DNA of 64,000 nt from Naegleria lovaniensis. Its lineage: Eukaryota > Heterolobosea > Eutetramitea > Acrasida > Naegleriidae. The stretch spans positions 62,001 through 126,000 of the forward strand of contig NW_025407827.1 of assembly GCF_003324165.1 (NCBI RefSeq), read 5' to 3'. Position numbers and translations under genes: made by a program. Below the pieces are notes generated by a model. It saw nothing but the letters and a program-made list of their open reading frames with translations. It was not told where the DNA came from and did no database searches. Below, one piece after another: positions 24,132 through 35,600 of this stretch. Every line of letters starts with the position of its first letter. Within the stretch, counting starts at the first letter, position 1.

Positions 24132-25916
24132 ATGGATATATTTGGTGCGAATAGGTCCATAGTAAACCAAGAACCTTTTACAAAAAAAAAAATGACGACA
24201 CACGTGCCCATTACTTTTGTGAGCCGATTCAATTTGCAGGTGGTAAAGGAAATTGGTGAAGGAGAACATCATTCCGAATCATGTCATGTGGATCATAGTC
24301 ATCATCATCATCATGGATGTTGCCATGAAGATCATAATTTGAAGCAACCATCGTGTGGTTCCCATCATCATCATCATTCGGGAGAAGGTCATGAACATAC
24401 TCACCATCATCATCATCATTACAATGTCTCATCCATAAGTGTCCTATTTATGGGACTGAAAGATGGTTCTGTTTCTTTATTTGCACCTGGTGCTTCATCA
24501 CTCACTCAGTTTTCACTTCCTCAACAAACGACTGCCATTTCCAATATTATTCAAATAAGCCACAAAATTATTTCCGATATCGATGAGGACCATTTATCGA
24601 ACGGTACACCAAATTCCAGTATTGAAAAACGAATCAAGAAGATTTCCTGCAAAAATTATTTTGCATCCATTTCTGAAAATGATGGTTGCGTCAAGTTTTG
24701 GAAAATTTATGCAAAAGAGAAAACTCAAAAACATCAGTACAATGTGGATAACAAACACATAGAGCTAGCTCCAACCAGCTATATTGATTTTTCAATGGAA
24801 ATGATTGATACTTCATCACAAGATGCTGCAACATTTGAATCGCCTATCGTAGCATTGGGAAATTCGCATGATTTAATTTATGCCATTAGTGAAAGAGGTG
24901 AAGTGGGAGTTTGGAAATTTGGATTAATGTCTGGTAAAATTATTAGATTATCTAAATTCAACTTGGGAAGAATGAATCACAAGGTGAAAAGTGTTTCCTC
25001 AAGCCGAAAAGATCGTTGCAATCCAAATCGGCTTTTATCATACAGCTTTATTGCCGTTGCTTGGGAAGATGGAATGATTGCCATTCTCGAACCAAACTAT
25101 CGTTTGGTAAAGAATAGAATTTCTTCCATTGGTCTCGAAGAATCTCATCAAGATTTTCAATTCAATCGATTATTCGTATTGAAAATGGTCATTCATGCAT
25201 TTAGTGCATCCATTGCATTGGCAGTTGATACACATGACGAGACAGAAGAATCAACTTACTCAGAAGAAGTACAATCAGAACAGGAACTCTATTCCTATCC
25301 ATTTGAAAGCCCATTGAATAACATTACCTATGAGTTGCATCTCGTAACTCTTCCAGAAAATAGTGAACATCTTCATGTCTTGATCAAACAAGGAGGTGAC
25401 TATTTGATACGAGTATTTAACACAGCCGAGTCTGTACCTCTTACGAGTGATCATTTGCATGTCGAGGGAGCACTACGAACCATGGAAGAGGAATTTGCTA
25501 CAGAAGCCATGCGTGAGGGAATTCATGACAAGATTTTCCATTTGAAATTTGTTGGAGAGCGGATGATTGTGTCAAGTCAGGATTTGATTGAAATTTATTC
25601 ACGATTGGAAGACTCGAGTACATTTTGTTCCTTAATTCATGGTGACCATGACGAGGAGGAAGAGGCGACAGAGGAACAAGAAGAGAATGTTGTTGGCAAG
25701 CATGAAGATGACACCACTTTCGAATTGTCGAGTATTGAATTTGATGGACGAAGAGCTCTTCTGTTAGGATGCACCGATGGTAAAATTCGTGGCGTTCTTG
25801 TACCTTCTGTGGTTCATTCTCATCTTGGTGCAACGACAAGTTCGATGAGTCACTTGGAAGGTGAGGAATTGGAAACCTTTGAGGTTGAAATGCCCAAACA
25901 TTGTATAAGGAAGTGA
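24132..25916 (+). CDS. WD40-like protein with a His-rich N-terminal segment
   Basis: The frame is open from the ATG at 24132 (594 residues), only 17 nt after the previous stop. The Met at 24192 (MTTHVPITF), in an A-rich leader, is an equally good start and gives 574 residues. Residues about 45-100 contain four runs of His encoded by CAT repeats, interleaved with Cys and acidic residues, a possible metal-binding stretch. The rest has beta-propeller blades: FASISENDGCVKFWKI, YAISERGEVGVWKFGL, FIAVAWEDGMIAILEP and GRRALLLGCTDGKIRGVL. No signal peptide is seen. Function is unknown; propellers of this kind usually act as scaffolds. Confidence 0.7.
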   Translation: MDIFGANRSIVNQEPFTKKKMTTHVPITFVSRFNLQVVKEIGEGEHHSESCHVDHSHHHHHGCCHEDHNLKQPSCGSHHHHHSGEGHEHTHHHHHHYNVSSISVLFMGLKDGSVSLFAPGASSLTQFSLPQQTTAISNIIQISHKIISDIDEDHLSNGTPNSSIEKRIKKISCKNYFASISENDGCVKFWKIYAKEKTQKHQYNVDNKHIELAPTSYIDFSMEMIDTSSQDAATFESPIVALGNSHDLIYAISERGEVGVWKFGLMSGKIIRLSKFNLGRMNHKVKSVSSSRKDRCNPNRLLSYSFIAVAWEDGMIAILEPNYRLVKNRISSIGLEESHQDFQFNRLFVLKMVIHAFSASIALAVDTHDETEESTYSEEVQSEQELYSYPFESPLNNITYELHLVTLPENSEHLHVLIKQGGDYLIRVFNTAESVPLTSDHLHVEGALRTMEEEFATEAMREGIHDKIFHLKFVGERMIVSSQDLIEIYSRLEDSSTFCSLIHGDHDEEEEATEEQEENVVGKHEDDTTFELSSIEFDGRRALLLGCTDGKIRGVLVPSVVHSHLGATTSSMSHLEGEELETFEVEMPKHCIRK

Positions 25917-26029
25917 AAAGCAGATGTGAGTTGTATCAATGCATTTCTCTTTATTAAATTTCTTCTATGTTGATAACTTAGTATTTAATTTCATGAGAAA
26001 AAGAACGATAGGACATTCGAAACAATTTA

Positions 26030-27712
26030 TTAAAATGAATGAAGTGTAGTATTAGTACCATTGTTAATATTTGATTCGAATATTTCATGTAGAGCAACTC
26101 TTGTGCCTCCGCCAGTTAAAATCACAATTGGAGCTGACCAATCATACACACATAACAAAGTGAAACTGAGAACTACTGTCGCAGCTGAATACAAATTGTT
26201 GTTATGAACGGAACCTTTCCATAATAAAAAGATGGCAGTGTAAACGAATCCAATTGCTACCGAGTTAATACCAAATAGAATTTTCTGAACTATTTCCTTT
26301 TCTCTGTATTTGGACCAAAAAGGTAAAATTCCCCAAATTAATAAGAATGCTGGCAAAAATAAGGCAATCCAACATAAAAATGCTCCTACAATTGATTTAG
26401 ATATCACAGCTCCAACATATGCCGCAATGTTAAACATTGGTCCAGGAAGACAGCTCACAAGTGAAAAACCGTTTAAAAATTCTTGTTCAGTTATGTAATC
26501 TGTAAACTCTGTAACGATCATTCCCAGCACAACATGACCTCCTCCAAATATCATGCAACCAATTCTATAAAATGCTTCAAACCAAATAAGATATTTGAAT
26601 TCAAAGAATATTCTACCTATCATGAGCCCACCAAGGATTACGAAAAAAAGCCCTAGAAATAGAATACCCATCCATGGCTTGAAGGTAGTTATCGGTGTTT
26701 GTTGCCGACCAGATGTTTCGTTATCTGATTGAGATCCTGATTGGATTGTGTTTGAAAATTGTCTTGGAGATCTTCTAAAACTTGAGAAAAATATTTTTGT
26801 TTTCAAAAGTATTGTCTTGACTTTGATTAGAGAGGATGTAAAGTTAAAAATTCCTTCTTCTTGCTCCTTTTCTTTAAGTAATTTCTTCAATGTTTCCAAT
26901 TTTTCTTCTTCTGTCTCTGTAATGTAATTTTTCAATCTATTGTCAATTAATTTTTCAAGATAGAATTTCACCAATGTCAGAATACCACCTAATACCATTA
27001 ACACAACAAGTATCCATGGAAGTGGAATCAATAGAAATGTGATACAAGCAAAAAGTAGCAAACTTTTTCCAAATAACGAATCTGATAACTTTCTTGATAA
27101 TTGCCAAGCAGCTTGAACAACCAAAGCCACGGCTGCACATGAAAATCCGTTCAACATGACAAAAACAAGTGGATGGAATGATGAAGTAATATTTTGATCG
27201 CTTAGAAATAATCCAACCAAAGTCATTACGATAAAGGAAGGAAAACTAAAGAGTACAAATGCCAAAATTCCGCCGAATATACTATTCAAATAAATAGTGC
27301 CCACAGCAATGACCATTTGTGTTGATGTAGGGCCGGGAAGTGATTGAGAAAGTGAAAATAGTTCAGTGAAGTGTGGTTCATCAATCCATTTTTTCTTCCG
27401 AACAAATTGTTTTTCTAAAAGCGAAATGTGTGCAATGGGTCCACCAAAAGAAAATAATCCCAAAGGAACAAATACCACAATCATGTTCAATAACTTTTCA
27501 GCGAGGGATTTTAATCGATTTTTCCAAGAAGGAACGTGATGATCATCATCCTTTTGAATATTCAATGTAATGGAATCATCATGATTGTCGGAAACTTTTA
27601 CAATAGTTCCTTCATCATCTCTAGGTTCTTCTTCTTTTTCATCAATTAATTGGACATCATCATCATCATTGGCTTGTTTCTCCAACTGATCCGCAGAATT
27701 GAAATTATCCAT
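26030..27712 (-). CDS. CHR-family (chromate) transporter, two-domain type
   Basis: This single-exon protein of 560 residues has an acidic, disordered N-terminus of about 70 residues and then two homologous CHR membrane modules. The first starts FGGPIAHISLLEKQFV and contains SQSLPGPTSTQMVIAVG. The second contains FGGGHVVLGM and SLVSCLPGPMFNIAAYVGA. The repeated GGxxxxxxxxE and LPGP blocks define the family, known from bacterial ChrA chromate efflux and from fungi and algae. A cytosolic charged linker of about 110 residues separates the modules. The actual ion in this organism is not known. No neighbouring metal-resistance gene is present. Confidence 0.9.
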   Translation of the reverse strand: MDNFNSADQLEKQANDDDDVQLIDEKEEEPRDDEGTIVKVSDNHDDSITLNIQKDDDHHVPSWKNRLKSLAEKLLNMIVVFVPLGLFSFGGPIAHISLLEKQFVRKKKWIDEPHFTELFSLSQSLPGPTSTQMVIAVGTIYLNSIFGGILAFVLFSFPSFIVMTLVGLFLSDQNITSSFHPLVFVMLNGFSCAAVALVVQAAWQLSRKLSDSLFGKSLLLFACITFLLIPLPWILVVLMVLGGILTLVKFYLEKLIDNRLKNYITETEEEKLETLKKLLKEKEQEEGIFNFTSSLIKVKTILLKTKIFFSSFRRSPRQFSNTIQSGSQSDNETSGRQQTPITTFKPWMGILFLGLFFVILGGLMIGRIFFEFKYLIWFEAFYRIGCMIFGGGHVVLGMIVTEFTDYITEQEFLNGFSLVSCLPGPMFNIAAYVGAVISKSIVGAFLCWIALFLPAFLLIWGILPFWSKYREKEIVQKILFGINSVAIGFVYTAIFLLWKGSVHNNNLYSAATVVLSFTLLCVYDWSAPIVILTGGGTRVALHEIFESNINNGTNTTLHSF

Positions 27713-27865
27713 CTATTCATTGAGAGAATTTTTTTGTTGTCTCCTGCAAATTAAGGTCACACCAGTCTTGGTTGCTGAATGAAATAATACAACAAGGTCA
27801 CAGTGAACAAGATCACTTTATGTTTTGCAAAATAAAACCAAAAGATTTACTTCATCTTTACAAAA

Positions 27866-29438
27866 TTATCTCTTTTCCCAACCATATCTTTCGGCAACTC
27901 TGAAGAAAGCTTCCTTTGCTTCATGTTCAGTGTAAGGTGTAGTATTGGAAAAGTCCAAACGAGCCTCACCAGCAATCATCTCAGTTCTGATTTGAACAAA
28001 GATTGATTCGAGAGAACAAACAGAACTCCATCCAGAGGTAGTTAACAATTCCATACAAATGGAACCACCAATTGTGACGTGACCAGTACGGAAAGCAAAT
28101 CTTGGTTTGAGAACTCTGATAAATGGTGGCTTGAATGGGAATTCAAGTGGGAAAGTCAAGTCCAATGTGATATAGCTATTGTTAATTAACATTTAGAAAA
28201 ATAGAATGTGTCCAATGAAGTTTTGATGAAATATTTTCGTCGTTCAATACGAGATGAAATCAATCATCATAATACTTACTCAATACCATGTTTCTTCGAA
28301 TATTCAGCAAGATCCTTTGCAATTTGACCATCTTCCTTTGGATCGAATTTAAAGAAACGAATTTCCCAATGGAAAAGATCGTCATTGACTGGATTAGCGC
28401 TAATTCCCAATTTTTCAGTTTCTGCTTGTTTGATCTTCATGTATTCCTTCATGATACAATTGATACAACCCTCAGAGGCACCTTGTGGCTTTTTGAATTT
28501 CTTCTTCATTTCTTCAAAGTTTGCGTCATAACCACTGCCCATGCTGCTCACGGGTTGAATAGGCATTTCATCTTGCATGTCGTCTCCAACTTCAATTTCA
28601 ACTTCTTCTTGCTCCTCATCGTCACCTTGATCTTCACCAGCCATCAGTGCAGATTCAACTTGGTTATAGATTGAGTTGGCCTTTTGCAACACGTCAGTAA
28701 GGGATCTCTTTCCTTGAGCACAATAGTCGCTCAATAATTTGATAAATCTGACTCCTTCAACTTCTTCCAAAAGATAGTATTGGCTAGCCACTTTCTGTGA
28801 ACATTTCATGAAATTGAATGAAGAACAAAGTATCACGAGTCAAGAGTCGGAAGGGTACAGATGCAAATTTTCAACACATGACGATCAAAGTGAGAGCCAA
28901 AAATAGTGTCATTCGAAAAATTTCAAGCATTTAGAATTTGAATGTGGTGATATGGTATGACACAATTAATAATTGATTCAAATATGAACATTCCATCAGA
29001 ACAATGATCATCATTATTGAGAGGATGATTCCCGAAAATTGTTGATCATCATCATTATTCCAACAACAAATAATACGAAAAGTTGTCAAGACAGTTAGCA
29101 CCATTGAAGAACGACGATGATTTTCGTTTGATGATGATCAAAGAGAAATTTCAATACATCCATCAAACAATTATCGCAACGAAAAACACCGGAGAGTAGA
29201 AGTGAGAGAGGTTTTCGGGAATAGTCAGCAATATATTTCAGAGATGATCCAATAATATACTTACAAATGAATCTCCATTCCTGGAAATTGAAAAGTATGG
29301 GTTATCATCAGGGTCAGCTTCATTATCAACCACAACATAAATCTTGTCGTCGGTACTATTATCCTTCAGAGTCCATCCAAAAGTGTTCTCTTTTGCGTTA
29401 TTCAAAAACTTTTCAGCCTCTGCCTTTAGTCCAGACAT
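27866..29438 (-). CDS. UBE2Q: UBE2Q-like ubiquitin-conjugating enzyme E2 (three exons)
   Basis: Exons are 29438-29265, 28794-28280 and 28175-27866, joining in frame to 332 residues; all donors are GTAAGT. The first intron is 470 nt, long for this window. The N-terminal part (GWTLKDN) and an acidic linker precede the UBC core. The core holds PLEFPFKPPFIRVLKPRF and then GGSICMELLTTSGWSS, in which the Cys is the catalytic residue in the UBE2Q context. Like other UBE2Q proteins it has no canonical HPN just before the Cys. It should transfer ubiquitin in the cytosol or nucleus. Confidence 0.88.
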
Positions 29439-29655
29439 TGTGTTTGATCAAAATGAAATTGTTATGTGTTCAAAGATTTCTGTACAGCGGTGAGCTCACG
29501 ACGACCCGAATGGTTTTGTGAATTTTTTTTTGCTCTAAAAATATTTATCGAGTTCAAAGGTGGTTCTAGAGCCTGACTCCGAAAGCTCTTCACATAGCCA
29601 AGGCATCAAATTATTTTCATTTCATCTGCAACTCAGATTCTTATTGAATTTACTC

Positions 29656-30655
29656 TCATGATGACGACGAAGAAGAATTTGAAAAACCTCCCACACAAGT
29701 GTTGGTAACACCCTTAATACAAACATATTTTGCAACTTGCCATCCAATAATCACAGCGACCATTAGTAAAATAACAATAATGAAAATACATATCACTGCC
29801 TTATCGCAATTTGTTCCTCGTATGAATCCGTTCAGCTCCTTTTTCGCTCTCTTTAAGCCATCCCCGAGCTCGTCCAAGTTTTTTTGAATGTCGTCCATTC
29901 GTTTCGATTGATCTCGTAACTTTTCAGCAGCCGATGCTCCAATCTGGATCGTTTCATCTCCAATTCTAATCATGTTGTTTAAAATTTCATTATTTTCATC
30001 ATAGACAGTTAGAATTTCATCGACTCGAGAATGACCTTGTTGCATGGGAGGTGGAAATGAATGAACACTTCCTTCGTGGTCGTCCATAACAATAATAGAA
30101 CCGTCAAGTTCATGATGATTCTGCGTTGGAGATTTCGTCTTTCCAACCTTAGTGGTTGACCCGTTAGAAGTGGTTGCCTTTCCTTCGGTTGAAGAGGGAC
30201 TGATATTTGTTACCCTCGGAGTTGTTGAGGTTGCTCTTTCATTCATTTCATTCTTCTGAAGTTTCATCTGGCTCAAATCATCATAACTCTGAGCAATAGC
30301 CTTTTCCAATTTCTTCATTTCCAGTTGATAGAACTGTTTCTTATTTCCTTCATAGAGTGCAAGATCATCTTTGAGTTGCAAAATGTTCTCCTTCGCTTGA
30401 TGGTAGTATTGTTCGGCTTTGGTAATAAGTGTCGTTCGTTGGGCTTGTTCTTGAACGGAAGACTTGTGGAGCTGGAACACAACATTTCTAAGAGACTGTT
30501 CCTTATTTTTTATTTCCTTTACATGCGTCATGAAATGGTTGTTTTTGTTGTGTTTAATTAATTTTCAAAATTTACATTAGAAAGATACGTACATCGAGCA
30601 GCACCTCCAACGACTCATCTTCAGTTTCATACATGTTCGAGATATCGTTTGGCAT
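29656..30655 (-). CDS. Qb-SNARE, Vti1/NPSN-like (two exons)
   Basis: A 21-codon first exon (30655-30593, donor GTACGT) joins in phase 0 to 30516-29656, giving 307 residues. The acceptor is AAAG; alternatively translation could begin at the ATG at 30531. The N-terminal half is helical coiled coil. A Thr/Ser-rich linker leads to the SNARE motif (IRIGDETIQIGASAAEKL then RDQSKRMDDIQ), with the Gln of LRDQ in the zero-layer position. A membrane anchor follows (AVICIFIIVILLMVAVIIG) and a short lumenal tail ends in a Ser run. It should act in endosomal, Golgi or plasma-membrane fusion. Vti1 and plant NPSN families cannot be separated by eye. Confidence 0.75.
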
Positions 30656-31146
30656 GTTTGAACGCGTTTGATGGCTTCTTTTTTAATTAGAATTTAAACA
30701 ACCAATCACCTGTTCGTCTAGTGAGACAATTTCGAATGTTACCAAGAACTTGGAAGATCTTCTCATTTTTGTTTTTTTCAAATGTTTTAAAAAATGAATT
30801 TAGGTACCTTTCCGAAAAAGAAGAAAAGTATTGTTGTGAAACCACAAATCAGCCACACGATGGAATTGTTCCTCTTCGTCAGGCTTGTTTTTACTGAAAA
30901 CATTCCAATAAATATTCACAAAACATGAAACAATTTTGGAAACATATAACTGGAAGAATCTCATGGAATTCATTTCTAGTTCATGAACAATCCCAATTGG
31001 AATCATGATTAAAATTATGGAGATAGTTAAATTGAGAGCTTTCGACGTGAAGGCATAATGTAAATCCCATCAGGTCTTGTAGAATTTAACGTAACACTGT
31101 ATTTAAGTAGGCTCGTCTAACGTGTTGGACGGTCTCCCTTCATATC
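30656..31146. other. Intergenic stretch between SNARE and WD40 genes
   Basis: Both flanking genes run on the minus strand. A minus-strand ATG frame of 68 codons (31006-30800) has no recognisable motif and is not supported. The stretch should hold the SNARE promoter and the 3' end of the WD40 gene. Confidence 0.4.
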
Positions 31147-32640
31147 TTACTGCTGCTCATTATTATACTTGTCTTGATAATAAATAACAATATTCTTAGT
31201 GCCTCCAGCAGCTAATAATGAAAAACGGTCATGGAAACAACAAGCACCAACGTTTTCTCCATCCAAATCGACAATGAAACCTAAACATTGAGTCGATCGA
31301 TAGTTAAAGAGAAGTAATCGACCCCGAGAAGTGCCTGCGACCAAGTAAGGAGCATTTTCAGTGTCTCGAACAACATCAAGGGAGGTCATAATGTCTGTTT
31401 CGGTTTGAGAGAGTACTTTTTGTGGAGCATCTTTTCTTTCAAAGGTGTGTACCAACGTGGTCGCTTCATTCAAGAAGAAGAGCCCACAATTTTGTTGATT
31501 CTTGTCACTACTTGAGCTATTCTTATAGACACACATTAGAAAAATACCTTGATTGCTACCACTTGTCACCGCCTGAACAACAGTCGTCCTAATCATTGAG
31601 AAAGGAGAGAGTGAAATCTTTCTCAATAAGGATCCATCTGCCAACTTCCAAATTCCAAGATACGAAGCAGACGTGCCAATTACAAATCCTGGCAATGAGC
31701 TCACAAATTCCAATTTTGAAACAATTTCTTTTTCGTTAAGGGAAGCACACTTGATCACTCCCTTTCTACTTCGTAAGTCTTCCCCAAGTGAATATTTGAG
31801 AACATCCCCGTTCGTGCTTGAAACAACAAGTGTTTTTCCACTAATTTCCATGGTTGATATTGGTGCTCGGATATCATCGAGACTTAATGCAGGCTTCTTT
31901 TCAATGCCTGTTTGCTTTTGATGCTGTCCATCAATTTCGAAAAATCTTACATGGAAAGTTTCTGTACCTTCTTGGTTTTTTTCTTCTTGATTTCCATCAT
32001 CTAAAAGTGACATGGTCATAATAATGGAAGGTTCAAAGCAAGATCGAGCAATGATCAGCATTTCTGCATCTGGCGTAAATCTCACGCAGTAAAATTGTTC
32101 TTGCTCCTCAAAGAGTAAATCAAAGAGCTCAGTTTGTGTCCATTCTGTTCCAGTCAATTCTCGGATCGACACTTCTAACTTGGTACAAATGGCAAGCTTG
32201 GGTTCTCCAATGGGAGCGAATACCATGTTGACAACTGGAGAGTTAATCTTAATCTTTGAGTATGGTTTAAGGGGGTGTTGTCTGTTGATTTTCAAGATGG
32301 GATGATTTGGCAGAGAATTTTGTGAAAGAGTAACCAAAGGAGGAGTTGATGAAACATTGGATGAAGAGGATGATGATCCTGGTTGTGCAGAGGATGAAGC
32401 TGTTGTTTGCTTTTTTTCTGACCATTGAACTGCAGACATCTTTGAGGATGGTACTTCTTCATGACGTTCATTTTCATCAGCACCATTTTCGCTACCTGCT
32501 GAGAGTAATGGTGGTGTCATTTCTGGAGTTGAGCTGTAATTAGAATTTTGATGAAGAGGAGGAGATGCAGGCTTATTGGGCTTCTTGCCAGTTTCCAAAA
32601 CGTAATCGTCATCCGAGTCAGCATCAAAATCTACTTGCAT
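31147..32640 (-). CDS. WD40-like beta-propeller protein
   Basis: The frame gives 497 residues from an ATG at 32640 that lies inside the last codons of the upstream FYR-domain gene. In-frame Met codons at about 32520 (MTPPLL) and 32433 (MSAVQW) would avoid the overlap. The first 120 residues are acidic and Ser/Pro-rich. The rest forms propeller blades, for example KLAICTKLEVSIREL, GKTLVVSSTNGDVLKYSL, GFVIGTSASYLGIWKL, PYLVAGTSRGRLLLFNY and FSLLAAGGTKNIVIYYQD. No membrane span is seen, which argues against a Sec12/PREB identity. Function is unknown. Confidence 0.72.
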   Translation of the reverse strand: MQVDFDADSDDDYVLETGKKPNKPASPPLHQNSNYSSTPEMTPPLLSAGSENGADENERHEEVPSSKMSAVQWSEKKQTTASSSAQPGSSSSSSNVSSTPPLVTLSQNSLPNHPILKINRQHPLKPYSKIKINSPVVNMVFAPIGEPKLAICTKLEVSIRELTGTEWTQTELFDLLFEEQEQFYCVRFTPDAEMLIIARSCFEPSIIMTMSLLDDGNQEEKNQEGTETFHVRFFEIDGQHQKQTGIEKKPALSLDDIRAPISTMEISGKTLVVSSTNGDVLKYSLGEDLRSRKGVIKCASLNEKEIVSKLEFVSSLPGFVIGTSASYLGIWKLADGSLLRKISLSPFSMIRTTVVQAVTSGSNQGIFLMCVYKNSSSSDKNQQNCGLFFLNEATTLVHTFERKDAPQKVLSQTETDIMTSLDVVRDTENAPYLVAGTSRGRLLLFNYRSTQCLGFIVDLDGENVGACCFHDRFSLLAAGGTKNIVIYYQDKYNNEQQ

Positions 32641-35600
32641 GGTTGGTTCAAAAACGAGTCGAGGGCTTTGGAATTGTTATTGTTGAAAACAATGGGAGAA
32701 GTCACACTCGTTTTAACAATGGGTGAAATGGTATTAATAAGGGGAGGAGAAGAAAATTGTATATTCAAGCCAAGTGCTGTTGGAGATGGTGTTTTAGGGG
32801 ACTCTTGTTCTTCATCCGATTCAGATTGTTCATTTTCACAAACTGGTGCTTGCATGAATGGATTGTTCTTTTTTGATGGCGATAATTGTCCTAAATCTAA
32901 ATCAATCTTAATTGCTGGATATTGAGTTTCTTCGACAGCTGCTTGACTGGATATGGAAGCTCCATCTTCTCCTCTTTCTGAACGAGGAGTGGTGTAGGAC
33001 AATATTCGACTCGTATTATTAGGTGGGGTAGAGATTGGCTGTTTGTCATCTTCGTCATTGCTATCAAAGTCGTCATCAACCATGTCATCCTCTCCTCCAA
33101 GCTCTAAAGGATCTAACACAATGGTGGCAGGAATTATTGTTTTGCTTGACATGTCCATTGCTGGTGTGTGTTCGTAGGTTGGTGTTGCTAATTCTGTACG
33201 AGCGGGCGAAGAGGCATCTGTGAGCAGCGGTTTAGCAGGTGTTGGTGTTGCTGGAATTTCTTCATCATTGTGCATAGTTATCTCTGTTTTGGCTTTGGTC
33301 TTTGAGGGGGTGTCATTCACCAATGGGTTGAAATTCTTTGAGGTATCCTCAAAAACTTGAACTGGAGGTGTGAGATCTTTGGGGGTTTCCTCGTCACTAT
33401 GGTCGTTTGTGATCATACCACTGGCAACACCTGCAGTGGATATTTTCACACTAGCTACCTCTTGACCTGTAGCTGCTTCGAAATGAGTTGTGCCAGTGCT
33501 GTTATTGCTATTTGCAGAGGATGGTGACGGCATCTCACCACTAAACTGAACTTCGAGTATTGGCATGAAGGCATGTGAGACATTTGTTAAAGTAGTGGTT
33601 GTTTGATCTGCAGTTGTTGTTGTGACCATGTTGATCTCTTGGTGTGACGTGGATTCAATTTTTGAAACAATTTCTGACGTTGTCTCTTGGTTTGCTGTTT
33701 GCATGGAATGTGAGGCATTCGATATTTCCTCTGCTAGCTGAGGAGACAATTTTGTCTCAACCCTTTCTTTGATCGAGTTGGAAAATTGATCTGTTTCCAA
33801 GATGATATCCGTTGGAGTTGCATCGTCATCGACTTCGTTGGTAATGTTAGGATTTTTGCCTTGTTGATTTTGCATTAAGGTGGTGGTTGACAAGGTGGTA
33901 GTGTCATCCATGTGTTTGTCGTCCGTTTGAGGTTTAACAGTAGCACTGGTTGTGTCAAACAGTACCTGAACAATCTCTGTTTCTTTAACTTCTGCGGCAG
34001 GGTTCACTGTGATGATATCTGATTTTTGAGGTTTGGAATTCTGGATATCATGACCATCCTCTGTAACCATTTCGTCATGTTTTTGGGCTAACTCTCTGGA
34101 AATGTCACCGTCCTTAGTAACGCTGACACCATTCATTGTGTCACCGTCTCGTTCTCCATCTTCATCAATAATTTCATCTAATTGTGGAGAATCTTGAGTA
34201 ATAGTCGAGCCTGGTTTTATAACGACCTCTTCGCTCTGAGATTTTGGTTTCGAAGTATTGTCGTCATGGTGTTGGGAAATAGATGCTTGAGGTTGAGATG
34301 TTTGTGGAACGGAAGCTGTTTCAATAGAGTGTTGTGACTGCTGAGTCTGGGAGGCGTTCTTTTTGAGCGGTTGCAATGATGGTAAAGCAGGAATTGCAAA
34401 TTCTGGAGAATTCGATTGAACATGTTGCTGCTGATGTGACGGTGGAGTTAATGACAAGGATGATTGTTGAATTGATGTCTCTTTTTCCTTTGACACCTCC
34501 ATAATGTCTACTGCATCCTTCAGTTCTAAGGAAATGGGATTTCTCTTGGCAGGTGAAATGTTAATTTTCTCAAGTTTGGGTGAATTTGGCATATTTACAA
34601 GTGACATACGGGTCGGCGTTACATGGACATGTTGATCTTCCTTGTCACTATCTTCTGCAATGGATTCTTGGCTTACGGTATTCCTTTTTTCAATGGTTGG
34701 TTGGGATTGCTGCATGTTGGAGGGTTTGATTGGAGATTGATGGTTTGATGAAGGCGGATGAGGTGAACCTTTAAGAAGTCGTAGCTCCAAATCGTCATGC
34801 ATGCTACTCGAAGAAGGTCCAATTTCGAGATCGTTCTGCAGGTCCATAGCATTATTGTTTGTGGTTGGAAAAACAGCCTCAATTCGATTTGGTGTGGATA
34901 CTTCTTCGGTGGCCGTTCCATCCATTTTAATCTTCTTAATGGGAGAGACAATGGAAGATGCAGAGCCGATATTATTGGGAGAAATTTGTTGTTGAGATGG
35001 CTCAGAATCTGAGACAGCTTCTTTCAATGAATCTTCTCCATCAGCAAAAGATGGAGTGTCTTCCACATCCATTACAGGTCTCTTTGTTCTCTTCTTGACC
35101 ACTCTTCTTGGTTTGGTGGTGACAGGATTACTACTGTCGCGTGTGCTAGGTTTTGTGGTGGATAGTTTCATGAGAACTTGTTTCTTTTTTTCCAACTCTA
35201 CAATTTCCATCATTAGTTTTTGTTTTTCTCGTTCAAGCGTCGTTTTCCAAAATTCCTTGCTTCTTCCATCGAAAATATTAATTTGATCAGGTAAATATCG
35301 ATGAGCCTGTTTTGCAATGCTGTTGAGAATGCTTTGAAAATAAAGGTCACAAAAACCAAACGCACTTAATCCTGTCAGCTCATCAGTGTCAACATCGAGA
35401 TATGAATATTCTATTATTTCTCCATTTTCATTTGTGTCTGGGACTTCATCTGGTTGATATAATTGAAATGCTTCTGTAAAAGGATGAGAGCAGCTACTTC
35501 CTACAAATCGTTGTCCCACTCCTTTACTGCTCGAGATATCAGTGACCACAAATTGAGGACCTACTTCCCCTTTAATAATTTCTAGCTTTAATTGAATCCT

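Noticed and set aside
24300-24420. CAT/ATG repeats considered as a CRISPR or satellite array
   Set aside because: They are trinucleotide repeats inside a coding frame (His codons), without spacers.
30800-31006. 68-codon minus-strand frame between SNARE and WD40 genes
   Set aside because: No motif and no splice link that joins it to a neighbour in frame.
31147-32640. Identification of the WD40 protein as Sec12/PREB
   Set aside because: No C-terminal membrane span and no GGGG-type start blade are visible.
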